NCBI RefSeq assembly: GCF_963860125.1
Contig: NZ_CAWLFA010000001.1
Span: forward strand, 558,001-622,000
DNA: 64,000 nucleotides
Source of the DNA: Picosynechococcus sp. PCC 7002
GTDB lineage: Bacteria > Cyanobacteriota > Cyanobacteriia > Cyanobacteriales > MRBY01
Direction: 5' to 3'
The notes under the pieces are model-generated. The model did no database searches. It was not told the origin of the DNA and was given only the letters and a program-made list of their open reading frames with translations. Below, piece after piece: positions 25,359-34,471 of the stretch (position 1 is the first letter of the stretch; each line of letters starts with the position of its first letter). The position numbers and the translations under genes were made by a program.

Positions 25359-26717
25359 TTAGGTTTCCACGAAATTCAAGAGAACGGCGCATTCGACATG
25401 GGGCGTTTGGGGAAAGAAGTCGGCGGGCTGCACCCACTGGATTTGGTACTGTTGGGTGGCACAAAGGTGTTTGAGGTCGCGGGCGAGGGTTGCAGGATTA
25501 CAACTGATATAAACAATTTGCTTGGGTTTGCTGTGAAGGAGAGCATCGAGCACTTGGCGATCGCAGCCTTTACGGGGGGGATCAAGGAGCACGATATCAG
25601 CAGTGACATCCAGACTAGGTAGAATTGACTCTACGGTGCCAGCGTAGAATTCCACATTATGGATATCGTTGTGGTGGGCATTTTCCCAGGCCTGCTGGAT
25701 CGAGCTTGCTTGAACTTCGATGCCGATCGCCTGCTGGACTTTTTTCGCTAGGGGCAAGGTGAAGGTTCCCACACCACAGTAGGCATCGACGAGGATTTCT
25801 TCACCGGTAAAGGTGAGCTGTTGAGTAATTGCCGTAAGGAGGGCTTCGGCGGCGCTGGTGTTGACTTGGAAAAAGGTTTCAGGCCGGAGCTTGAGGGTTA
25901 GTCCCGCAAAAATTTCTTCGAGGTAGGGACGACCGGCGATCGCCTTTGTGGTGTCACCCCAGATGAGGTTGCCTTTTTTCGGGTTTTCGTTCAAACAAAC
26001 CCCCACAAGACCGGGATATTCTTCGAGCCAGGTTTCAGCTTGGGTTTCTAGGTTAATCAAATCACCACTGGTGGAAATTAGCGTCAACAGCATTTCCCCG
26101 GTGCGCTGACCAATGCGGAGGGCGAGGTGGCGTAATTTGCCCTGGTGTTTGGTTTCGTTGTAGATCGACCAGCCTTGGTTTTGGATGTCAATTTTGACAT
26201 TTTCCAAGAGGGGATTGAGGCGCGAATCCTGTACTGGGCATTGGTTGAGGTTGATCAGTTGGTGGCTTCCTTTGCGGTAATACCCGGCTTGCACATTGCC
26301 CATACTACTGGAACGACCCAGGGGATAGGTGGCCTTATTGCGATAACTCAATGGCCCATCACCACTCAGGATCGGCTGAATGTCGAGATCCTGGAAACCA
26401 CCAATGCGCTGGAGGGCCTGTTGAATTTCGTTGGTTTTGACCTGCTGTTGTAGAGAATCTTCTACCTGGAGCCACTGACAACCACCGCATTTGTCCGCCA
26501 CGATGCAGGGGGGACGCCGCCGTTCTGGGGCGGGTTCTAAAACTTTTTGCAGTTGACCGATGGCGTATTGTCGCTTGAGACGGACGATCCGCACCTGGAG
26601 GCGATCGCCTGGCACCGTATCCGGCACAAACACAACTTGATCCCCATGGCGACCGACCCCAGCCCCCTGGCTATTAAGGTCATGGATGGAGAGTTCAATC
26701 AGATCGCCTTGGTGCAT
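25359..26717 (-). CDS. rlmD: 23S rRNA (uracil-C5) methyltransferase, RlmD/RumA type
   Basis: An iron-sulphur, SAM-dependent RNA m5U methyltransferase. It begins with a TRAM domain (GDLIELSIHDLNSQGAGVGR), then the [4Fe-4S] cysteines in CIVADKCGGCQW (about residues 71-82). The Rossmann SAM motif is VDAYCGVGTFTLPLA, and the catalytic cysteine lies in YISCNPATLARDL. Length 452 is typical. Both RlmD and RlmCD-type specificity remain possible, since some bacteria have one enzyme for both U747 and U1939. The gene stands alone, 169 bases before the RsbW-like gene. Confidence 0.92.
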   Translation of the reverse strand: MHQGDLIELSIHDLNSQGAGVGRHGDQVVFVPDTVPGDRLQVRIVRLKRQYAIGQLQKVLEPAPERRRPPCIVADKCGGCQWLQVEDSLQQQVKTNEIQQALQRIGGFQDLDIQPILSGDGPLSYRNKATYPLGRSSSMGNVQAGYYRKGSHQLINLNQCPVQDSRLNPLLENVKIDIQNQGWSIYNETKHQGKLRHLALRIGQRTGEMLLTLISTSGDLINLETQAETWLEEYPGLVGVCLNENPKKGNLIWGDTTKAIAGRPYLEEIFAGLTLKLRPETFFQVNTSAAEALLTAITQQLTFTGEEILVDAYCGVGTFTLPLAKKVQQAIGIEVQASSIQQAWENAHHNDIHNVEFYAGTVESILPSLDVTADIVLLDPPRKGCDRQVLDALLHSKPKQIVYISCNPATLARDLKHLCATQQYQIQWVQPADFFPQTPHVECAVLLNFVET

Positions 26718-26786
26718 GGTGCTAAATTCGCTTTCAAAGTGCCTTCACACTTTAGCCTTTCTTGCGGTCAATCCGGCAGTTTTTCC

Positions 26787-27374
26787 CTAGAGGGTCGAGA
26801 AATAAGCCTGGGCTTCGCTTGGGTTTGGCACCATGGTGCGATCGCCCACTTGCCAATCGACGGGACAAACTTCATTGTGATTAGTCTGGACGTGCTGAAT
26901 CGCTTGGAGCACCCGCAGGGTTTCGTCAAGGCTGCGGCCAAAGGAAAAATTATTCACGGTGATGTGTTGGATCATTCCTTCCGGGTCGATGATAAAAAGT
27001 CCCCGCAGGGAGATCCCCGCTTCCGGTTCGAGGACGCCGTAGGCCGTGCTAATGGTTTTGTTTAAATCAGACACCAGGGGAAAGGCTAAATCGCCCACGC
27101 CACCCATTTTGCGGTCTGTTTGGATCCAGGCGAGGTGCGCAAATTCACTATCTACGGAAACGCCCAATACTTCCGTATTGAGTTTTTGAAATTCCCCGTG
27201 GCGATCGCTAAAGGCTCCTACTTCTGTTGGACAGACAAAAGTGAAATCGAGCGGGTAGAAAAACAACACCACATATTGCCCCCGATAGTCGGACAACTTA
27301 ATGGTTTTGAACTCTTGATCAATGACGGCGGTAGCGGTAAAGTCCGGTGCCAATTGTCCCACTTGTGCGGCCAT
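26787..27374 (-). CDS. Typical 2-Cys peroxiredoxin
   Basis: Thiol peroxidase that reduces H2O2 and alkyl peroxides, recycled by thioredoxin. The 195-residue protein, starting MAAQVGQLAPDF at 27374, has the peroxidatic cysteine in FTFVCPTEV (about residue 53) and the resolving cysteine in EVCPVDW (about residue 174). GGVGDLAFPLVSD and the C-terminal AYFSTL helix resemble the plant chloroplast/cyanobacterial class, including features linked with overoxidation sensitivity (GGxG, YF). An ATG further upstream overlaps the GT39 gene and is rejected. The GT39 stop lies 79 bases upstream. Confidence 0.95.
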   Translation of the reverse strand: MAAQVGQLAPDFTATAVIDQEFKTIKLSDYRGQYVVLFFYPLDFTFVCPTEVGAFSDRHGEFQKLNTEVLGVSVDSEFAHLAWIQTDRKMGGVGDLAFPLVSDLNKTISTAYGVLEPEAGISLRGLFIIDPEGMIQHITVNNFSFGRSLDETLRVLQAIQHVQTNHNEVCPVDWQVGDRTMVPNPSEAQAYFSTL

Positions 27375-27453
27375 GGTTATCGTGTTCCAACGCAAAATCT
27401 TTCCCCAAGGTATCACACCGCTATTTTGCGTCCCGAAAACCAGTGAAAATGGG

Positions 27454-29937
27454 TTACAAAACGCCCTGGGCCTTGAGGGTTTGCACCACTGACCAGGCTT
27501 TGAAGAGTTTTCCCTGGAGGAGCGCCGCCACCCCGGCGATCGCCTGAATTTCTGGGACATCCCCTAGCTCGTCTAAAACTGGCGTAATGGCCAATTCTGC
27601 CTGCCTGGGTTCCCAACGGTACAGATGGACGAAGGCGATGTAGGCATTCACCCAGGGATCGTCTAGGGCCAGTTGCTGCAGTTGAGTCAGGGTCTCGATG
27701 GTGGCCTGAGATTCCTCTTGGAGAGCATGGGCAAGGGTTTTGGCCCAATACCAATCCCGCAGTTGGGGGCGGTTGGTTGCGTTGGCTGGCGTTTGTGTGA
27801 GGCGATAGGCAAGGCTATCTTCCACTTGCTGTAAATAATCCTGGACTGGATCGTACTGGTTAAGCCGCTCCACGTGGGCAAATAATGGCTCTAACCCCGC
27901 AATGCCTTCACCAAGTTGGGGCGCAATTTCCCGAAGTTGGGTCAGCCAATCCAAGGCCACCAATTGTGTTGGCGTTAAGGCTTCGCCTGTGGCCGACAAA
28001 ATTTCTACAGTGACTGTCGGTTGGTTCAAGGGGCGGGCTTCCCCGGTGGCTGGATCGAGATACTGGGCCTCCAAAGTGTAAAGGCCCGTTGGTAAATCTG
28101 CTGGCGGTAAAGTGGCGGTACGTTCAATAATTTCGAGGCGATCGCCTTTGTTCTCTGCATCCTCCCGTAGCATCCCGAAGGCCAACTGGTGATCCTGGAT
28201 CCAAAACTGTTCGCCGTTTGACCAGGTGAGTAACGCCATACCCTTGGTTAAATCCTGCCGATTTCCCGACCAAGTGTAGGTAATCGGAAGAGGTTGACCG
28301 GCGATCGCCTCTGGTGCGACGGCCACATTTTGTAATGCCACAGGACTTTGAGTGGTATCAGCAGCTTCGACAGAAACCAAAGGTTGGCGACGGTGATAGA
28401 GCTTTAGCTGATCTTGATCCGGCAGCGGCCAACTCCCCTGGAGCAGAAACTCAGGATCAGTATCTAAACTCGCCGCGAGGGCCAACTGATCCGCGTTGCG
28501 GTGGGGGTCCTCTCCTGTTTTCGTGAGGAACCAATCAAAGGACTCCTTGTCTTGAGCCAACTGTTCTGGAGTACTCCCTAAATTCCGCCCATACACCTGA
28601 AAATCCCGTAGAGCGCCATAGTAATTAAGCGTGTGATTATTGGCGATCGCCACCCCAGGGATCACCCCCAAGTTACTTCTTAAATTTGGAGTTTGCTCAA
28701 TAATTTCCTGGATAATTTCTGGGTGGGGATAGGTCTGCCGATCCGGATAATTAGGATCTGGTACCAGTCCCGCAATGACTGGCAAAGGAAACAATTGGAT
28801 GAGCCAAAAGATTGCAGCTAAACCCACGGTTCCCCAACGCACAGGTTGCCATTTACCGCGCCACTGGGTCAGGCCATACCCCAAGAAAACCGCCACAATT
28901 GGCAGATAGGGCATGATATAGCGGCCATCTTTGTTGTACATCGCTGATAGCAGCAAATAAGCACCACCAAAATAAATCCCTAACCAATACAAACTTTGTC
29001 TTACAGGAAGTTGATATTTAGCGTTTTGGGTAGGAAAACGACGTAGTAAGTGCAACGCAATACCAACAAGGGGCACCAGCAACAGAATCCAGGCGATCGC
29101 CTGGGGTAAATCCAACCAATAGTAAACCCATGCCCCCAAGGTATTTAGAGGAGGATCTCCTTCCCTCGCTGCCGATGCGACGTTGGCGCGCTCATAGGTA
29201 CTGAATAAGTAGATAAAATTTGTGCGATACCAAATTCCCCAGATCGGAAGGGAGAGCAGCAGACCGCAGAGAAGTTGTAGAACCCTTACCCATTGCTTCT
29301 GCCAGAGTTGAGCGGCCAAGGAAAATCCTGTCGGCACAAACAAAAAAAAGAGAGCGGTTTGTTTTGTCATCAGGGCACACCCAGCACTGATCCCAAACCC
29401 TATTACCCAGAGCCATTGGGCGCGACGGGTTTGCGCAAAATACCAATAGGTTAAACAACAAAATGCCAATGGCGTGACAGCAGCAAGGGGAAAATCCGTC
29501 ACATAGTAAAGTCGAGGGAACGTCAAGCGGGGCATTAAAAGGGCGATCGCCGCACTCCACAAACCCACCGAACGATTAAATAATCGCTGGCCAATGCCGT
29601 AAACCACCAGCATTAGAACACCGCTAAATACCAGATTCATCAGCAGAGCTTGATCATTTCCCGGCCCAAAAATGAGTTGAAATGGCGCCGCAATAAAATG
29701 GGTGAAGGGAGGAATCTTATTGGATAAGCGCCAAAAATTCTCCCAGCCGGGGAATTGGCGAAATGCGGCAACGTAGTTCAAACTCTCCGTGAGATAGTCG
29801 GCATGATCCCAAGAAGGTACACTTTGATCGAGCCATAACCACAGGCGATCGCCGAGATTAATTCCCAGCCACAACCCCAATAAAAGTAACCCAGTCTTCC
29901 AAGGCGCTCTGGGTGATTTTGCGACCTGATCCTGCAA
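27454..29937 (-). CDS. Family 39-type membrane glycosyltransferase with periplasmic C-terminal extension
   Basis: An 827-residue polytopic protein of the ArnT/PMT (GT-C) group: about eleven hydrophobic helices in residues 1-380. The first periplasmic loop carries the catalytic acidic motif WDHADYLTESLNY (about 42-54). Such enzymes transfer sugars from polyprenyl phosphates to lipids or proteins. Helices are followed by a 450-residue soluble part with a beta-rich section (about residues 530-640) and helical repeats at the end (AYIAFVHLYRWEPRQAELAI), resembling TPR units. Acceptor unknown. It precedes the peroxiredoxin gene on the same strand. Confidence 0.85.
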   Translation of the reverse strand: MQDQVAKSPRAPWKTGLLLLGLWLGINLGDRLWLWLDQSVPSWDHADYLTESLNYVAAFRQFPGWENFWRLSNKIPPFTHFIAAPFQLIFGPGNDQALLMNLVFSGVLMLVVYGIGQRLFNRSVGLWSAAIALLMPRLTFPRLYYVTDFPLAAVTPLAFCCLTYWYFAQTRRAQWLWVIGFGISAGCALMTKQTALFFLFVPTGFSLAAQLWQKQWVRVLQLLCGLLLSLPIWGIWYRTNFIYLFSTYERANVASAAREGDPPLNTLGAWVYYWLDLPQAIAWILLLVPLVGIALHLLRRFPTQNAKYQLPVRQSLYWLGIYFGGAYLLLSAMYNKDGRYIMPYLPIVAVFLGYGLTQWRGKWQPVRWGTVGLAAIFWLIQLFPLPVIAGLVPDPNYPDRQTYPHPEIIQEIIEQTPNLRSNLGVIPGVAIANNHTLNYYGALRDFQVYGRNLGSTPEQLAQDKESFDWFLTKTGEDPHRNADQLALAASLDTDPEFLLQGSWPLPDQDQLKLYHRRQPLVSVEAADTTQSPVALQNVAVAPEAIAGQPLPITYTWSGNRQDLTKGMALLTWSNGEQFWIQDHQLAFGMLREDAENKGDRLEIIERTATLPPADLPTGLYTLEAQYLDPATGEARPLNQPTVTVEILSATGEALTPTQLVALDWLTQLREIAPQLGEGIAGLEPLFAHVERLNQYDPVQDYLQQVEDSLAYRLTQTPANATNRPQLRDWYWAKTLAHALQEESQATIETLTQLQQLALDDPWVNAYIAFVHLYRWEPRQAELAITPVLDELGDVPEIQAIAGVAALLQGKLFKAWSVVQTLKAQGVL

Positions 29938-30058
29938 TGTTAAAACTCCCCTGATGGATTTAGCCTAGCTGCAATGTATCGGAAAAAATCCCTCAAGGTA
30001 AAGCTTCTCGTTATCCTTGCCATAGACAAAAATAATTTCTCAAATCACCACACCTTGC

Positions 30059-30085
30059 TTGACCCTTGGGGCACTAGGATAAAAT
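30059..30085 (+). promoter_or_regulatory. Possible promoter of ndhL
   Basis: TTGACC (30059-30064) and TAAAAT (30080-30085) face ndhL with a spacer of 15 bases, shorter than the usual 16-18. The elements end 33 bases before the ndhL start codon. The rest of the 181-base gap is AT-rich and shared with the divergent GT39 gene. Confidence 0.35.
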
Positions 30086-30118
30086 AATCCCCAAGCAAAT
30101 CATCACCACCACAAACCC

Positions 30119-30352
30119 ATGCCCTTTGATATTCCCGTTGAAACCCTCCTGATTGCCACCCTCTACCTCAGCCTCAGCGTGACCTATCTGCTCGTTTTGC
30201 CTGCTGGTCTCTATTTTTATCTCAATAACCGTTGGTATGTCGCCAGTTCCATCGAGCGACTTGTGATGTATTTCTTCGTTTTCTTTTTGTTCCCTGGGAT
30301 GCTCCTCCTAAGCCCTTTCCTGAATTTCCGTCCCCGCCGTCGCGAAGTCTAA
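30119..30352 (+). CDS. ndhL: NDH-1 complex subunit L
   Basis: NdhL is a small membrane subunit of the cyanobacterial/chloroplast NDH-1 complex, needed for cyclic electron flow and CO2 uptake. The 77-residue protein has two hydrophobic helices (LLIATLYLSLSVTYLLVLPA and ERLVMYFFVFFLFPGMLLL) joined by GLYFYLNNRWYVASS, the family's best-kept segment, and a basic tail FRPRRREV. The order ndhL, DUF3007, trpA is common in cyanobacteria. A second NDH-1 subunit gene, ndhM, lies 8 kb away. Confidence 0.95.
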   Translation: MPFDIPVETLLIATLYLSLSVTYLLVLPAGLYFYLNNRWYVASSIERLVMYFFVFFLFPGMLLLSPFLNFRPRRREV

Positions 30353-30403
30353 GGCTTTGCCGAATGAATTTTCCCATCCTTGCCAACTTCTCCCCCTAAA
30401 ACC

Positions 30404-30724
30404 ATGCGACGCATTGATATCTTGGCCATCAGTTTCGGTATTTTCATCGTGGGTGGGCTACTCTATGGTGGCCTCAAAGTTGCGGGCCTCGAAAGTTTAG
30501 ATGCAGGGATCTGGTCCCAGGCGTTGCTGGTAATTGTGGTGTTTGTCTGGGTGGGAACCTATCTGTTTCGAGTAGGAACCCGCAATATGACCTTTCATCA
30601 ACAGCGGCGAGATTACGAAGAAGCAGCCCTGCAGCGGCGCTTAGATGAGATGAGCCCCGAAGAATTAGCCCAACTCCAGGCAGAACTTGAGGCAACGGAA
30701 GATCAAACTTCGCCAAAAAAGTAA
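30404..30724 (+). CDS. DUF3007 family membrane protein
   Basis: From ATG 30404 the 106-residue product has two membrane helices (DILAISFGIFIVGGLLYGGL and WSQALLVIVVFVWVGTYLF), then YLFRVGTRNMTFHQQRRDYE and an acidic coiled-coil tail. The pattern and the position between ndhL and trpA match DUF3007, present in cyanobacteria and plastids (related to a thylakoid assembly factor in plants, by recollection). A TTG start at 30380 would add eight residues. Function not established here. Confidence 0.82.
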   Translation: MRRIDILAISFGIFIVGGLLYGGLKVAGLESLDAGIWSQALLVIVVFVWVGTYLFRVGTRNMTFHQQRRDYEEAALQRRLDEMSPEELAQLQAELEATEDQTSPKK

Positions 30725-30794
30725 CGGCAATCTTTACCGAAGGGGGAGTTGGGGACGTACAATAACCCCTTGTGTGTTTTTATCGAACAAAATC

Positions 30795-31589
30795 ATGACC
30801 TCTGTTTCTGAACGTTTCCGATCCCTCAAGCAGGCGGGCCAATGTGCGCTGATTCCCTTCATTACAGCGGGTGATCCAGATTTAGAAACGACAGAACAGG
30901 CCCTCAAAATTTTAGACGCAGCCGGGGCTGATTTTATTGAACTCGGCGTCCCCTATTCTGATCCCCTCGCCGATGGGCCGACAATCCAAGCGGCGGCAAC
31001 CAGGGCCTTGAGCCGGGGCGTCACCCTTGAGCAAGTTTTAGCGATCGTGCAACGAGTCCATGGGCAATTAACAGCACCGATTATTTTATTCACCTATTAC
31101 AATCCGATTTTTTATCGGGGCATTGATGCTTTTATGGCCCAAGTGGCAGCGGCGGGAGTCAAAGGTTTGGTGATCCCGGATCTGCCCCTAGAGGAATCCC
31201 AGATGGTGCTGGATGCAGCAACAAGTCATGGTCTTGATTTGATTTTATTGGTGGCTCCCACCAGTCCCACGGAACGGATCGAGGCGATCGCCAAAGCATC
31301 CCAAGGTTTCATTTACCTCGTGAGTGTGACGGGGGTCACGGGGGCGAGAACCTCTGTGGCCAGCCGTGTCGGGGAACTGTTGCCGAAGTTACGTCAAGTG
31401 ACCGATAAGCCCATCGGGGTTGGTTTCGGGGTTTCGGATCCAGCCCAGGCAAGACAGCTAAAAGAATGGGGCGCGGATGGCGTGATCGTCGGCAGTGCGG
31501 TAGTCAAACGCCTCGCCACTGGAACGCCCGCCGAAGGTTTAGCGGCAGTCAAAGAATTTTGTGAGTCCCTCAAGGAAGCGATCGCCTAA
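30795..31589 (+). CDS. trpA: Tryptophan synthase alpha chain
   Basis: Cleaves indole-3-glycerol phosphate to indole and glyceraldehyde 3-phosphate. The 264-residue TIM barrel has FIELGVPYSDPLADGPTIQ (catalytic Glu and Asp), LVAPTSPTERIEAIA, and the phosphate-binding GVGFGVSDPAQ and GADGVIVGSAVVKRL. The chosen ATG 30795 (MTSVSERFRSLKQ) gives a normal length; an in-frame ORF extends 36 residues upstream into DUF3007. Last gene of the ndhL-DUF3007-trpA set. The beta chain trpB is not in this window. Confidence 0.96.
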   Translation: MTSVSERFRSLKQAGQCALIPFITAGDPDLETTEQALKILDAAGADFIELGVPYSDPLADGPTIQAAATRALSRGVTLEQVLAIVQRVHGQLTAPIILFTYYNPIFYRGIDAFMAQVAAAGVKGLVIPDLPLEESQMVLDAATSHGLDLILLVAPTSPTERIEAIAKASQGFIYLVSVTGVTGARTSVASRVGELLPKLRQVTDKPIGVGFGVSDPAQARQLKEWGADGVIVGSAVVKRLATGTPAEGLAAVKEFCESLKEAIA

Positions 31590-31623
31590 CGATGGGCCTG
31601 TTGTAGATCGAGAAAATGAAAGA

Positions 31624-34269
31624 TCATTCGGGGTCAGTGACGTCTAAGGCCCCCCGAATAATCACCACTGTGCGGTTTGTCCCCTTGGCGATCGCCTCCG
31701 GGATATTTCCATGGAGCGCCTTTTGAAATAAGCTTTCTCGGCTAGCTCCCAGAATGACCAGATCGTAGGTTTCTTCTTTGATTAGGCGGATTAAACTGTC
31801 AGCAATGTGGGACGAGCGAATAGGTAGGGGAATAATGGGAATTTCGACCAGGGGATCCAAGCCTCGCTTGGCCTTGACGAGCAGCGGAAAATGTTGGGGG
31901 CGTTGTTGGGGTTGATAGACCTGACAGAGGCAAATTTGGGACGGCAGGGAATAGCGCACCACCTCTGGGGACAGGTGCAGCAGTGCTGGGATGAATTCCT
32001 GGGCGCGTTCGGCGTTGGGGCCGCCCGCAATGGGAACGAGGGCGCGGATTTTTCCTGTTTGAGCCTTAAATTGGAGGGGATGGGCGTGGCTCGTTTTCAC
32101 CAAAATCACGTCACAGGGCACTTTTTTCACGAGATATTCCATTACACTCCCGAACAGTTGCCCCCCTGGGTGGCGATCGCCTTGCCAACCCAAGATTAAC
32201 CCCTGATCCTTGCTCGAAATTTCCTGAAGAATGGCCCCGGCCACATCGTAGGCGAGGATCACTTGGGTGTGGATTGAGATCCCCAATGTCTCCCCAAGGC
32301 GTTCCAGTTTTTCCATCAGATGCCGTTCTGGATAGGTGTTCATGTGGGCATCGGTGAGGGGATAGGTTGCTGCCACCTGCACCACATTCAGGCAATAGAC
32401 CATGGCATTTTTTTCCTTGGCAATGGCTGCCGCAAAGGTGATGAGGGCTTCGGCGGTATTGGGATTGGCGATCGCCACCCAGAGTTTGCGCTTGTAATTG
32501 TCGCTGGTGTGGGTTTGATAAACGCAATAGGACGGCGTGCGCTGTACTGCATGGTGACTTTTCCCGAGGAGTTCCTGGGCCTCGGCACGAATAATATCTG
32601 ACCGGGTAATAATCCCCTGGAGCTGATCATTATCGACGACAGGTAGGCGGGAAATTTGATAACGATTGAGCAGGTACAAAACATCACTAAGGGAAGCCCG
32701 GGGAGAGACCGTAATCACCTTGCGTTGCATCACCTGGGCTACCGTTAAATTCTTTCCCTGGGCCGCCATTTGGGCCAGATCCCCTTGGGTGACAATGCCG
32801 ACGAGCTTGCCTTGTTTTAAAACCGGAAAACCCCGGTGGGGCGATTCAGACAGGATGGGGACTAAATCCTTTAAGTTGAGGTGGCTTTCCAGGGTTTCTA
32901 CTTCCGGTTGCATCACCTGGGCGGCGGTGAGATCCGTTAACACCTGGGGGTTTTTTTCCTCCTCTAGGTGAATGCCGCTGGCTTCCAGGAGATACTCGTA
33001 GATCGAACCTTTAAAAATGCTTTCGGCCACGATGAGCGCTGTCACCGAAGCCAGCATTAAGGGGAGGACTAAATTAAAATCTGTGGTCAGCTCAAAGACA
33101 ATTACAATCGCGGTCACTGGCACCCGCGCCACCCCTGTAAAAAAAGCCCCCATCCCCGCAAGGGCGTAGGTATATTGGGTCGCCTCTGGCACAAAGATCT
33201 CGGCACAGGTACCCACTAAATAACCGAGGGCCGTGCCTAAAACGAGGGTCGGTGCAAATAGTCCCCCCGGTGCGCCGGAGCCATAGGCAATCAAGCTTAG
33301 GAAAAAGTGGGCGACAAAGGCGATCGCAATTACCTGCCAGCCCGCATCCCCCGTAAGCAAAAAATCCCGTAGCCCTGCATTGTCCCGGAAAAAAGGCGGC
33401 AAAAACGCGACCACAGTGCCCGAAATCGCCCCGGCGATCGCCATCCGCACCCCCAAGCTCAAACGGAGACGACGATTAAACCCCAAAACCGTTAAGATAC
33501 CGCGATTGAATAAAGCCCCCAAAACCCCTGCCAAGCCCCCCAACAGCAAATACCAGGGGATTTCTGCCAGATAAAAATTACTTTGATTCGCCGCGTTTAA
33601 TAGCTCTGCGGGCAAATTCAGATCCGAAGTGCCAAACCAGCGGGAGACCACCGCGCCCGTAAAGGAAGCAACAATTGCTGTTTCTAAAGTCAGCCCTGAC
33701 ATGTCCCGCATCAGTTCTTCGACCACGAACAGTACCCCAGCAATGGGGGTATTAAATCCCGCCGCTAAACCCGCCGCTGCTCCGGCTGCAATCATCTGTC
33801 GTCGGTGGTTTGGGGTTGTCGGCAGCCATTGACTGAGTTGAGCTGCGAGAGCCGCACCGATATGGACACTGGGGCCGCGCCGTCCGAGGGTCAGTCCACC
33901 ACCTAGAACCAAAATCGTGCCAATGGATTTAGCTAAGGCTACCTTCCAATTTAGCGGCAGGGGAAATTGGGCCAGGACAACCTTGACCTGGGGGACGCCG
34001 CCCCCCTTGGCTTCTGGGGCAAAGGTCTCTAGGAGATAGCCCGCCAACCAGCCGCAAACCACCCCAAACAGAGGCAGGATTAACCAGGCGCCGTATTGAC
34101 GACTCAGGATGACCCGATATCCCCCCACGAAACCAATGCCTTGTTTGAGGAAAAGGGCCGCCAAACCGGAGATGACACCAATGAGGCAGGCTTCGATTAA
34201 TAAATAGTTATTGTTTAAGCTGTGCTGGCCTAAGGATCGAAAAATCCACCAATTTCGCACAGAAGCCAT
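31624..34269 (-). CDS. ClC-type anion transporter with CBS pair and two Usp domains
   Basis: An 881-residue fusion. Residues about 20-430 form a ClC membrane core with GGGVPQVK (first anion motif, usually GSGIP), LGRRGPSVHIG (128-137) and GVLFVVEEL. Two CBS domains follow (about 450-570: VMQPEVETLESHLNL, VMQRKVITVSPRASL), a likely nucleotide sensor. The last 300 residues resemble two universal-stress-protein units, KLWVAIANPNTAEALITFAA and a weaker one ending NRTVVIIRG. At the gating-Glu position of the GREGP motif the residue is Arg131, so transport is probably channel-like or altered. Ion selectivity unknown. Confidence 0.9.
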   Translation of the reverse strand: MASVRNWWIFRSLGQHSLNNNYLLIEACLIGVISGLAALFLKQGIGFVGGYRVILSRQYGAWLILPLFGVVCGWLAGYLLETFAPEAKGGGVPQVKVVLAQFPLPLNWKVALAKSIGTILVLGGGLTLGRRGPSVHIGAALAAQLSQWLPTTPNHRRQMIAAGAAAGLAAGFNTPIAGVLFVVEELMRDMSGLTLETAIVASFTGAVVSRWFGTSDLNLPAELLNAANQSNFYLAEIPWYLLLGGLAGVLGALFNRGILTVLGFNRRLRLSLGVRMAIAGAISGTVVAFLPPFFRDNAGLRDFLLTGDAGWQVIAIAFVAHFFLSLIAYGSGAPGGLFAPTLVLGTALGYLVGTCAEIFVPEATQYTYALAGMGAFFTGVARVPVTAIVIVFELTTDFNLVLPLMLASVTALIVAESIFKGSIYEYLLEASGIHLEEEKNPQVLTDLTAAQVMQPEVETLESHLNLKDLVPILSESPHRGFPVLKQGKLVGIVTQGDLAQMAAQGKNLTVAQVMQRKVITVSPRASLSDVLYLLNRYQISRLPVVDNDQLQGIITRSDIIRAEAQELLGKSHHAVQRTPSYCVYQTHTSDNYKRKLWVAIANPNTAEALITFAAAIAKEKNAMVYCLNVVQVAATYPLTDAHMNTYPERHLMEKLERLGETLGISIHTQVILAYDVAGAILQEISSKDQGLILGWQGDRHPGGQLFGSVMEYLVKKVPCDVILVKTSHAHPLQFKAQTGKIRALVPIAGGPNAERAQEFIPALLHLSPEVVRYSLPSQICLCQVYQPQQRPQHFPLLVKAKRGLDPLVEIPIIPLPIRSSHIADSLIRLIKEETYDLVILGASRESLFQKALHGNIPEAIAKGTNRTVVIIRGALDVTDPE

Positions 34270-34397
34270 GGCGATCGCCCGTAAGATGCTTCAAAAGATT
34301 CAGAAACGCTGGTTTCAGCTTTCCCCTAGCAGATTAGCACGATCTTTCCCTGGGCCTTTCAGGAAAATTTTTGGCAAATTTTAGCCCAATCGTTGAC

Positions 34398-34425
34398 AAA
34401 AAAACCTGACCTTGACAGATCAGGT
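34398..34425 (-). terminator. Terminator of the VKOR-thioredoxin gene
   Basis: On the minus strand ACCTGA and TCAGGT (34404-34409 paired with 34420-34425) form a stem around a ten-base loop and are followed by six or seven U residues (34398-34404 as A on the plus strand). It lies 46 bases after the VKOR stop. Confidence 0.8.
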
Positions 34426-34471
34426 GATGCATTTTAGGGATGTAAAAGCTGATGGGTAATGCATTCACTCC

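Noticed and set aside
26787..27560. Peroxiredoxin with a 62-residue N-terminal extension
   Set aside because: The extension is Arg/Ser-rich, overlaps the GT39 3' end in another frame and does not resemble a transit or signal peptide.
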